Source: an uncultured Bacillota bacterium
Lineage (GTDB): Bacteria > Bacillota_I > Bacilli_A > RF39 > UBA660
Reading direction: 5' to 3'
DNA length: 5,328 nucleotides
NCBI GenBank assembly: GCA_947176475.1
Contig: CAMWQX010000103.1
Location: 1 to 5,328, forward strand
In this document: piece by piece, positions 1 to 5,328 of the stretch
Numbering within the stretch: the stretch's first letter is position 1
Layout of the letters: each line of letters opens with the position of its first letter
Made by a program: the position numbers and the translations under genes
The notes under the pieces: model-generated
Database searches by the model: none
Told to the model about the DNA's origin: nothing
The model's input: the letters and a program-made list of their open reading frames with translations, nothing else

Positions 1-27
1 TATGAAAAATGAACAAAGACACATTTA

Positions 28-135
28 TCAAATTATGAGAATTAAAGTTTTATAAAGGAGAATTGTATTTGTGAAAGAAAATTCATATTGAAAATACAAG
101 GCTGAAATATTAATAATTGAAAAAACCTTATTCAT
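28..135 (-). CDS. Weak 35-codon ORF downstream of tatD, doubtful
   Basis: This short ORF starts at ATG 135 and ends at TGA 28-30, giving 35 residues that begin MNKVFSIINI and end LILII. It is rich in Ile, Leu, Phe and Tyr, with its most hydrophobic stretch at the C-terminus. The main argument for it is an AGGGTGAT sequence (about 147-140) about 5-6 nt before the ATG, which resembles the ribosome binding site of tatD. It lies 39 nt beyond the tatD stop on the same strand, so it could be read from the same transcript. Against it: it is very short, the region is extremely AT-rich, and I recognise no family. It could be a small membrane-associated peptide, a decayed gene start, or chance. I assign no function. 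Confidence 0.18.
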   Translation of the reverse strand: MNKVFSIINISALYFQYEFSFTNTILLYKTLILII

Positions 136-145
136 TACTATCACC

Positions 146-163
146 CTACAAATAATATTGTAG
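146..163. repeat. Small perfect inverted repeat after tatD
   Basis: CTACAA (146-151) and TTGTAG (158-163) form a perfect 6-bp inverted repeat around a 6-nt spacer, ending 11 nt beyond the tatD stop codon. On the minus strand the 3' arm runs into the AGGGTGAT ribosome-binding-like sequence of the weak ORF, so a hairpin could partly mask it. No T-run follows, so it is not a convincing intrinsic terminator. At 6 bp in AT-rich DNA it could be chance, although it could still protect the 3' end of the tatD message. Confidence 0.3.
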
Positions 164-174
164 CATTACATAGT

Positions 175-924
175 CTAAATGTCAAAAATATCTTGCACAT
201 TTTCCTCAGTTTTTTTCATTACCTCTTCTAAAGTAACATTTTTTATATTAGCTAAGTATTCCGCAATAACTTTCACATATTTAGATGCATTTTTGCTACC
301 TCTAAAAGGTTCTGGCGTTAAAAATGGCGCATCTGTTTCTAAAGTTATTCTATCTATAGGAATTTGTTTGATAACTTCATCTACTTTAGAATTTTTAAAA
401 GTCATTACTCCTCCAACTCCAATATGATATCCCATCTTCATTAAAATCTCTGCTGTTTCTATACTTCCACCAAAGCAATGGATAATTCCCTTCAAATTAA
501 ACTCTTTTAAAGTATTAATCATATCTTGTGTTGATTCTCGATTATGAACAACTACAGGTAAATTTAACTCCTTAGCCAAATTCAATTGTTTTCTAAATAA
601 TTCTATTTGTTCATCCTTATGTTCTTTATCATAATGGTAATCTAAACCGATTTCCCCTATCGCAATAAATTTAGGATCATCCATAACTTCTTTTACAATC
701 TTCTCTAATTCCTTAAAATCATCTGTATAACATTCTGGATGAATACCAAGACAATAATAGATATTATCATACTTTTTACCTAATTCTATTACTTCCTTAC
801 ATTCACTCAAATTTGTCGCAGCAATAATGATTCTTTTAACATCATTATCACTTGCCTCTTTAATATATAAATCTATATCATCATAATAACACTTTATTAG
901 ATGACAATGTGTATCTGTTAACAT
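175..924 (-). CDS. tatD: TatD family metal-dependent DNase/hydrolase
   Basis: The gene encodes a 249-residue protein, the usual full length for TatD, a cytoplasmic metal-dependent hydrolase of the amidohydrolase (TIM-barrel) superfamily. Family members act as 3'-5' exonucleases or DNases in DNA repair and turnover; the B. subtilis homologue was called YabD. All family signatures are visible: the N-terminal metal-binding HxH in DTHCHL (His6, His8), GIHP at 60-63, GEIGLDYH with Glu91, His127 in VVVHNRES, His149 in IIHCFGG, and the catalytic Asp198 in LETDAPFLTP, followed by an RG-x-x-N motif near 208-212. No key residue is missing. The ATG start is fixed by the motif at residue 4 and by an AGAGGTGAT ribosome binding site a few bases upstream. 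It follows metG by 38 nt, a common Firmicutes arrangement. A hairpin with a T-run lies in that gap, so expression may be lower than metG or come from a separate promoter that I cannot identify. Confidence 0.95.
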   Translation of the reverse strand: MLTDTHCHLIKCYYDDIDLYIKEASDNDVKRIIIAATNLSECKEVIELGKKYDNIYYCLGIHPECYTDDFKELEKIVKEVMDDPKFIAIGEIGLDYHYDKEHKDEQIELFRKQLNLAKELNLPVVVHNRESTQDMINTLKEFNLKGIIHCFGGSIETAEILMKMGYHIGVGGVMTFKNSKVDEVIKQIPIDRITLETDAPFLTPEPFRGSKNASKYVKVIAEYLANIKNVTLEEVMKKTEENVQDIFDI

Positions 925-939
925 CTCATCACCTCTATC

Positions 940-964
940 AAAAAAGTCAGTATAACTGACTTTT
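940..964 (-). terminator. Terminator-like hairpin between metG and tatD
   Basis: Read on the minus strand, AAAAGTCAGT (964-955) pairs perfectly with ACTGACTTTT (951-942), a 10-bp stem with a 3-nt loop, and a run of six T (945-940) follows the GC-containing core. The first bases of the stem lie inside the metG stop codon. This has the form of an intrinsic terminator, weak because only the four G-C pairs in the core are strong. It probably ends part of the NUDIX-metG transcript and lets some through to tatD, or it stabilises the metG 3' end. The opposite strand also has a T-rich tract (TTTTATTTTT), but no plus-strand gene leads into it. Confidence 0.65.
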
Positions 965-2501
965 ATTTTTCTTGATCTATTCTTTGGAATAAAATCTCTG
1001 ATTCATTTAATTTAGTTCCACTAGCTAATCCACCAAATTTAACTGTTGATTCATATGAATTTTCTTTTGTATTGATAAATTCTAAAATCCTTGCAGCTGT
1101 ATCTGGTAAGAATGCTTGTAAGTATACGGCACAAACACGAATAGATTCTGTTAAATTATATAAAACTGTCTTTAATCTGTCATGACTTGCCTCATCTTTA
1201 GCTAAAATCCATGGTGTTGTCTCATCAATATATTTATTAGATGCTCTTAAGACATTAAATATCTCATCTATAGCATCGGCAATTTTTAGTTCATCCATCT
1301 TCTTTTGAACATTTTTACCTAAAGCCTCAACTTTAGCTATTAATGCCTCATCTTCAGGACCAACTACATTAGTATTTTCCACAATACCATCAAAATATTT
1401 ATTACTCATGGCAATTGTTCTATTTACCAAATTACCTAAAACATTGGCTAGTTCTGAATTATTTCTTTCAACAATTAATTCTTCAGTAATCACCCCATCA
1501 TCGGCAAAAGGTGTCTCATGAAGTACAAAATATCTAATCGTATCTACTCCATATTTTTCTACTAATTCATCTGCATATAAAACATTTCCTTTTGATTTGC
1601 TCATCTTATCTCCACCACTTAAAAGCCAAGGATGTCCAAAAACTTGTTTAGGTAATGGAATATCTAAACTCATTAGGAAACATGGCCAATAAATAGTATG
1701 GAATCTTATAATGTCTTTACCAATTAAGTGTAGATCTGCTGGCCACCACTTTTTAAATTCATCTGTTTGCTCATCAACATCATATCCAATATTCGTAATA
1801 TAATTTGTTAGAGCATCTAACCAAACATAAACGATATGTCCTGGTGCAAAATCTACAGGAATTCCCCAATCAAATGAAGTACGTGAAACACATAAATCTT
1901 GTAACCCTGGTTTAATAAAATTATTAATCATCTCATTCTTACGAGAAACTGGCTGAATAAATTCCGGATGCGCTTCAATATACTCCACTAATTTATCTTG
2001 ATATTTAGATAATTTAAAGAAGTAAGCCTCTTCCTTTTTAGGAGCAACTTCTCTTCCACAATCTGGACATTTACCATCAACTAACTGACTTTCTGTCCAA
2101 AATGATTCACAAGGAGTACAATAAAGTCCCTCATATTCGCCTTTATAAATATCTCCCTTATCATACATTTTCTTAAATATATGTTGAACAATTTTTTCAT
2201 GATTTTTATCAGTTGTCCTAACAAACCTATCATAAGTCGTGTTCATTAAATCCCATATATCTTTTATTTCTCCAGCTAATCCATCTACATAGTTCTGCGG
2301 ATCAACTCCATTTTCACGAGCTTTTATTTCAATTTTTTCACCATGTTCATCAGTTCCTGTTTGAAAGTAAACATCATAACCTTCTAATCTTTTATTTCTG
2401 GCAATAGCATCTGCTAAAACAATTTCATATGTATTACCAATATGTGGTTTGCTTGATGTATAAGCAATTGCTGTTGATATATAATATTTTTTCTTTTCCA
2501 T
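963..2501 (-). CDS. metG: Methionyl-tRNA synthetase, short form
   Basis: This class I aminoacyl-tRNA synthetase charges tRNA-Met with methionine using ATP in the cytoplasm and serves both initiation and elongation. The Rossmann catalytic fold carries the HIGH-type motif as HIGN (residues 20-23, in KPHIGNTYE) and the KMSKS loop at 299-303 (GGDKMSKSKGN). A zinc knuckle with two CxxC pairs (Cys128/131 and Cys145/148) lies in the connective-peptide insertion. GTDEHG at 49-54 is also typical. The remaining ~180 residues form the alpha-helical anticodon-binding domain, with Trp397-type contacts not assignable by eye. At 512 residues the protein ends right after that domain, so it lacks the C-terminal EMAPII/Trbp111-like tRNA-binding domain that brings many Firmicutes MetRS to about 650 residues. 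The ATG overlaps the NUDIX stop by one base (TAATG), with a GGGAGG ribosome binding site 7 nt upstream, so translation is probably coupled. Regulation is likely through the T-box leader before the NUDIX gene. Confidence 0.97.
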   Translation of the reverse strand: MEKKKYYISTAIAYTSSKPHIGNTYEIVLADAIARNKRLEGYDVYFQTGTDEHGEKIEIKARENGVDPQNYVDGLAGEIKDIWDLMNTTYDRFVRTTDKNHEKIVQHIFKKMYDKGDIYKGEYEGLYCTPCESFWTESQLVDGKCPDCGREVAPKKEEAYFFKLSKYQDKLVEYIEAHPEFIQPVSRKNEMINNFIKPGLQDLCVSRTSFDWGIPVDFAPGHIVYVWLDALTNYITNIGYDVDEQTDEFKKWWPADLHLIGKDIIRFHTIYWPCFLMSLDIPLPKQVFGHPWLLSGGDKMSKSKGNVLYADELVEKYGVDTIRYFVLHETPFADDGVITEELIVERNNSELANVLGNLVNRTIAMSNKYFDGIVENTNVVGPEDEALIAKVEALGKNVQKKMDELKIADAIDEIFNVLRASNKYIDETTPWILAKDEASHDRLKTVLYNLTESIRVCAVYLQAFLPDTAARILEFINTKENSYESTVKFGGLASGTKLNESEILFQRIDQEK

Positions 2502-2944
2502 TATTTTTCCTCCCTATATAATTGTTCATCTTGATAATTTCTTAATATTTTTTTAGACGGAGCACATAAATTTTTTGGTAAATTATCCATCGCAAAGAAG
2601 CCAAAATCAACATGTTCCTCCGTATCTCCCAATGAAATTTCACCTTTCCATGTGTTTGCGATTAATCCAACTGTTAAAAAGTGAGCATATTCATTTATAT
2701 CATTTGCTAGTGAAACAACATTCAAGCCATCTACCTCTAAATTGACTTCTGCCATAGCTTTTCTTTTTGCTGCTTCAAATAACGTTTCCCCATACTTGAC
2801 TTTCCCAGCAGGTAAAGTCCAAGTCCCTTCTAATCGCATATCACTATCGGCTTTTTGAGCATCATCATTTCTTAAAATCAATAACACTTCTTTTAATTCA
2901 TTTAAAATAATTATACCTAAGCCAACACCTGGTTCCTTTTTCAC
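2501..2944 (-). CDS. NUDIX-fold protein with a degenerate catalytic box
   Basis: The gene encodes 147 residues with the NUDIX fold: an N-terminal strand GVGLGIIILN, a GTWTLPAGK segment (40-48), then a helix at the NUDIX box. The consensus G-x5-E-x7-R-E-U-x-E-E-x-G-U is only partly kept. Gly47, Glu53, Arg61 and Glu66 are present, but the Glu after the Arg is Lys62, the first Glu of the EE pair is Ala65, and the Gly is Asn68. Those glutamates bind the catalytic metals in MutT-type enzymes, so pyrophosphohydrolase activity on nucleoside diphosphate derivatives may be weak or lost. I cannot name a substrate. The start is GTG, supported by AGGAGG 7 nt upstream and by the absence of another Met before residue 36. 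It is the first gene after the T-box leader and overlaps metG by one base, so it is induced together with MetRS. A role linked to tRNA charging is inference only. Confidence 0.85.
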   Translation of the reverse strand: MKKEPGVGLGIIILNELKEVLLILRNDDAQKADSDMRLEGTWTLPAGKVKYGETLFEAAKRKAMAEVNLEVDGLNVVSLANDINEYAHFLTVGLIANTWKGEISLGDTEEHVDFGFFAMDNLPKNLCAPSKKILRNYQDEQLYREEK

Positions 2945-2951
2945 AAAAATA

Positions 2952-2957
2952 CCTCCT
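2952..2957 (-). promoter_or_regulatory. Ribosome binding site that fixes the NUDIX GTG start
   Basis: A full-strength AGGAGG lies 7 nt before the GTG at 2944. It begins directly after the U-tract of the T-box terminator, so ribosomes can load only on transcripts that have escaped termination. No in-frame ATG is suitably placed nearby, which makes GTG the chosen start. Confidence 0.85.
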
Positions 2958-3022
2958 AAAAAATAAAAAAAGTCATGAGCATAAGGACGACTTATCGTGG
3001 TACCACCTTATTTCATGACTTT
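2958..3022 (-). terminator. T-box intrinsic terminator with two possible 5' arms
   Basis: The U-tract is U7-A-U6 (2971-2958). Two hairpins can lead into it. In the long form, AAAGUCAUGA (3022-3013) pairs perfectly with UCAUGACUUU (2978-2969), ten base pairs that enclose the antiterminator. In the short form, AAGUCGU (2993-2987) pairs with AUGACUU (2976-2970), seven base pairs including one G-U; this breaks antiterminator helix A2 and loops out the 3' strand of A1. Either would release RNA polymerase before the NUDIX ribosome binding site. Which one is used in the cell cannot be decided by eye. Confidence 0.8.
2981..3011 (-). promoter_or_regulatory. T-box antiterminator
   Basis: Helix A1 is AUAAGG (3011-3006) paired with CCUUAU (2986-2981). 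The conserved seven-base bulge UGGUACC follows (3005-2999). Helix A2 is ACGA (2998-2995) with UCGU (2990-2987), capped by UAAG. This matches the standard T-box antiterminator. UGGU would pair with the free 3' end of an uncharged tRNA whose discriminator base is A. The plus-strand palindrome GTGGTACCAC is part of this motif and not an operator. Confidence 0.9.
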
Positions 3023-3164
3023 CATCACCTCTTAATCTTAACGCGATTGATACGTTTTAAACTCCAGACCCATTCGACTAAAAGTTTTCTTATCTGCTTT
3101 CACCTACCCAGACTCTCTAAAAAGACTCCATTTTAGCTTCTTTCCTTCTTCGTTTAACAAAATT

Positions 3165-3193
3165 AATATAACACAATATTTTTTTAACTTCAA
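3165..3193 (-). promoter_or_regulatory. Predicted sigma-A-type promoter for the T-box operon
   Basis: TTGAAG (3193-3188) is a good -35 box, TATATT (3170-3165) a good -10 box, and the spacer is exactly 17 nt. A TG dinucleotide one base before the -10 makes it an extended -10 promoter. The expected start is near G3158, which is next to the first pairing base of Stem I, so the position fits the leader well. The -35 begins two bases after the mfd stop codon. Confidence 0.7.
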
Positions 3194-3194
3194 G

Positions 3195-5328
3195 TTATTT
3201 TATCATATTGACAACTTCATCTAGCAAACCAACCATATAATAAATAAAATGTTTTTCTAAGTGTAATAATGGTAAAGCCATATGAATTTCTTTATTTTTA
3301 TAACTTAATCTAAATTTCGGATTAATATTATAAGACACTAAGAACAATTTATCTCCCTCTAATTTATTAGATATATTCTCAGGTATAGCTATTTCCACTG
3401 TATTATTATATTGCCTTACTTGTTTAATATGCAATTTATCAGCTAATTTTTCAAACCACTCTTCATACATATAAACTTCTAAATCTTCAGATACTGAACC
3501 AAATCTATCTTCTATCTCATCTCGAACACGTGTGAATGATTCTTTATCTTTTATTTCACTTATCAACTTATGAATTTCAATTTTAATATTTTCTTCACTA
3601 ACATAATCATCAGAAATATGATTAGCTACTTCAACAAGAGGCATCTGCTCTTCTTCATCTGGCAATACCTCGCCCTTTTGACGACTAATTTCTTCTTGAA
3701 CCATCTGCGTATACAATTCTAATCCCACATTTTCAACAAAACCAGCCTGTTCACTGCCCAAGAAATCTCCTGCACCTCTTATCGCCAAATCACGCATAGC
3801 AATCTTATAGCCACTTCCAAGTTCCGTAAAATCCTTAATAGATTGCAATCTCTTTACTGCTGTTTCTGTTAACATTTTATATGGTTTATACATCAAATAG
3901 GCGTAGGCAATCTTATCACTTCGCCCAACTCTACCACGTAATTGGTACAATTGACTTAATCCAAAATTATCAGCATCTATTACTACTAAAGTATTAACGT
4001 TAGGTATATCTATACCTGTTTCAATAATCGTCGTACAAATAAGAACATCATATTCTCCATCGATAAATGCTGAAACTATATTTTCAAGTTCATTCTTATC
4101 CATCTGTCCATGAGCAATTACTACTCTTGATTCTGGAACTAATTGTTGTATCTTCGTCATCATATCAACAATGCTATTTACTTTATTATATAGAATAAAT
4201 ACTTGTCCATCACGTGCTAGTTCTTTATATATGGCATCCTTAATAATGACATCATTTTCTTCCAAAACATAAGTCTGAACTGGATATCTATTAACTGGTG
4301 CTGTATCAATAATTGATAGATCTCTTAAACCGCTCATCGCCATCTTTAAAGTTCTTGGAATTGGTGTTGCCGATAAGGTTAAAACATTTACATCATTCTT
4401 TAATTCTTTAATTTTTTCCTTATGCGTAACCCCAAATCTTTGTTCTTCATCAATAACTAACAATCCCAAATTTTTATATTTTATCTTTTCATTTAATAAT
4501 TTATGTGTCCCAAATACAACATCTATTTTACCTTCATTTAATGAAGATATTATTCTATTAACCTCTTTAACACTCGTAAATCTATTTAGTAACGCAATAT
4601 TAAATGGAAAATCCTTGAATCTCTCTAACGCATTTAAATATTGTTGACGTGAAAGAAGCGTTGTCGGACATAAATATGCCACTTGATAACCATTCATAAC
4701 CGTTTTAAAAATAGCTCGAAATGCAACTTCTGTCTTACCAAATCCTACATCTCCGCAAAGTAAACGATCCATTGGAACTTGTGATTTTAAATCAGCATTA
4801 ATCTCCTTAATACACTTTAATTGATCACTTGTCTCATTATATTCAAAATTAGAACCAAATATTATTTCTTCCTCATAATCATTATATTTAATTCCTTGAA
4901 TATTACTTCTAGCTGCATATAATTTTATTAATTCATCAGAAATATCCTTAATTTTATTTCTTACACGCATCTTTGTCTTAGCCCAAGTTGCTGAATTTAA
5001 TTTATTAATCTTCGGAGTTGCACCATCCGCATCGGCATACTTATATATACTTGATATCTTTTCCACAGGAACATAGACTTTATCATTACCTAGATAACTT
5101 ATCATAATATAATCTCTAACCATTCCTGCTTTTTCAATGGCTTTTATTCCACCATAGATACCAATTCCATGAAGAGAGTGAACGACATAATCGCCAACTT
5201 TAATATCATCAAAACTTTTTATTTTACTTCCCATCTTATAGGAATTCTTATAGTTATTAATAACTTTTATATCATCAATATCATACTCTGAAATAAAAAT
5301 ATACTTACCTATGATAAATCCTTCATTT
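3195..5328 (-). CDS. mfd: Transcription-repair coupling factor Mfd, C-terminal part
   Basis: About 710 residues are visible and the frame stays open to the window edge, so the N-terminus (UvrB-like and UvrA-binding regions) lies outside; full Mfd is about 1,150 residues. The ATG at 5234 is internal: the frame upstream reads NEGFIIGKYIFISEYD, typical of sequence before the RNA-polymerase interaction domain. From that Met, the RNAP-interacting (CarD-like) domain is at ~8-70 (VGDYVVHSLHGIG). The superfamily 2 RecG-like motor follows: Walker A GDVGFGKTE (161-169), DEEQ (262-265), SATPIPRT (288-295), TTIIETGIDIPN (401-412) and QLRGRVGRS (431-439). The translocation-in-RecG motif is near 465-495, and the C-terminal TRCF domain covers about 530-679. 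Mfd pushes stalled RNA polymerase off DNA lesions and recruits UvrA for nucleotide excision repair. No motif is damaged. No terminator separates its stop from the next promoter, so its transcripts pass into the T-box leader. Confidence 0.97.
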   Translation of the reverse strand, partial: NEGFIIGKYIFISEYDIDDIKVINNYKNSYKMGSKIKSFDDIKVGDYVVHSLHGIGIYGGIKAIEKAGMVRDYIMISYLGNDKVYVPVEKISSIYKYADADGATPKINKLNSATWAKTKMRVRNKIKDISDELIKLYAARSNIQGIKYNDYEEEIIFGSNFEYNETSDQLKCIKEINADLKSQVPMDRLLCGDVGFGKTEVAFRAIFKTVMNGYQVAYLCPTTLLSRQQYLNALERFKDFPFNIALLNRFTSVKEVNRIISSLNEGKIDVVFGTHKLLNEKIKYKNLGLLVIDEEQRFGVTHKEKIKELKNDVNVLTLSATPIPRTLKMAMSGLRDLSIIDTAPVNRYPVQTYVLEENDVIIKDAIYKELARDGQVFILYNKVNSIVDMMTKIQQLVPESRVVIAHGQMDKNELENIVSAFIDGEYDVLICTTIIETGIDIPNVNTLVVIDADNFGLSQLYQLRGRVGRSDKIAYAYLMYKPYKMLTETAVKRLQSIKDFTELGSGYKIAMRDLAIRGAGDFLGSEQAGFVENVGLELYTQMVQEEISRQKGEVLPDEEEQMPLVEVANHISDDYVSEENIKIEIHKLISEIKDKESFTRVRDEIEDRFGSVSEDLEVYMYEEWFEKLADKLHIKQVRQYNNTVEIAIPENISNKLEGDKLFLVSYNINPKFRLSYKNKEIHMALPLLHLEKHFIYYMVGLLDEVVNMIK

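Larger units (their letters stand above)
2957..3158 (-). promoter_or_regulatory. T-box riboswitch leader upstream of NUDIX-metG
   Basis: This ~200-nt leader has the ordered elements of a T-box, which reads tRNA identity and charging state and controls transcription termination. Stem I is closed by UUAAAC (3157-3152) with GUUUAA (3062-3057). It has a kink-turn-like GAAGA/GGA next to that helix, an upper helix CUAAAA (3136-3131) with UUUUAG (3083-3078), the AGAGAG bulge (3118-3113), and a distal loop (3108-3097, with GGUGAAAG) closed by UCUG/CAGA. The specifier region GAAUGGG lies at 3075-3069: AUG is 3073-3071 and UGG is 3072-3070. A short Stem III (AACG/CGUU, 3056-3040) follows at once, leaving no space for Stem II. 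The antiterminator carries the UGGU that pairs with the tRNA acceptor end and would match an ACCA end, as in tRNA-Met. Uncharged tRNA should allow read-through into NUDIX-metG. The 5' end is inferred from the promoter. Confidence 0.93.

Noticed and set aside
2..55. Plus-strand 17-codon ORF followed by AAGGAG
   Set aside because: It is too short and AT-rich to support as a gene, no homology is recognisable, and the next start opens only six codons before TGA.
179..427. Plus-strand 82-codon ORF
   Set aside because: It lies entirely antisense to tatD, whose conserved motifs run through this stretch. It has no ribosome binding site and no recognisable family.
963..2501. Possible use of UGA as tryptophan (mycoplasma code)
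   Set aside because: The long genes are intact under the standard bacterial code, the Trp codon examined in metG is TGG, and TGA does not interrupt any reading frame.
2997..3006. Perfect palindrome GTGGTACCAC as a protein operator
   Set aside because: It is the conserved T-box antiterminator sequence, and the surrounding helices account for it.
3195..5234. Treating ATG 5234 as the true start of mfd
   Set aside because: The frame continues open to the window end with Mfd-like sequence, and the RNAP-interacting domain begins directly after this Met, so it is an internal methionine.
1..5328. Mobile element, CRISPR array, toxin-antitoxin or defence system
   Set aside because: No transposase, integrase, repeat-spacer pattern, terminal repeats or small paired genes are visible. 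The content is housekeeping genes in a conserved-looking order.

Overview
The window is AT-rich and compact, with every convincing gene on the minus strand. Read in the direction of transcription (high to low coordinates), the order is: the C-terminal ~710 residues of mfd (transcription-repair coupling factor, start outside the window); a promoter beginning just past the mfd stop; a ~200-nt T-box (tRNA-sensing) riboswitch leader; a NUDIX-family gene; metG (methionyl-tRNA synthetase); and tatD (metal-dependent DNase). The last 174 bases after tatD hold no convincing gene, only a weak 35-codon ORF and a small hairpin.

The host is most likely a low-GC Bacillota/Firmicutes-type bacterium. The reasons are the canonical T-box (AGAGAG motif, GGUGAAA-type distal loop, UGGUACC bulge), strong AGGAGG-type ribosome binding sites, AT-rich codon use, and metG followed directly by tatD as in many Firmicutes. 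MetRS is the short form of about 512 residues without the C-terminal tRNA-binding domain found in many Bacillus and Clostridium enzymes. That is reminiscent of Mollicutes and Erysipelotrichia-related lineages, although tryptophan is encoded by TGG here and UGA is a normal stop, so this is not a mycoplasma code. The finer placement is inference.

Functionally, the T-box leader should sense uncharged tRNA and switch on the NUDIX-metG transcript when aminoacylation falls short. NUDIX and metG overlap by one base (TAATG) and are probably translationally coupled. A second terminator-like hairpin at the metG stop codon may reduce read-through into tatD. mfd has no terminator of its own, so transcripts leaving mfd must run into the T-box leader and face its switch too.

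The points most worth a second look are: the T-box specifier, which reads UGG (Trp) in the usual GAA-anchored register but AUG (Met) one base earlier, with UGGU in the antiterminator favouring Met; a terminator arm that encloses the antiterminator instead of directly competing with it; a leader with no room for Stem II; and a NUDIX protein whose catalytic box has lost key glutamates. I see no mobile element, CRISPR array or clearly new multi-gene system here.
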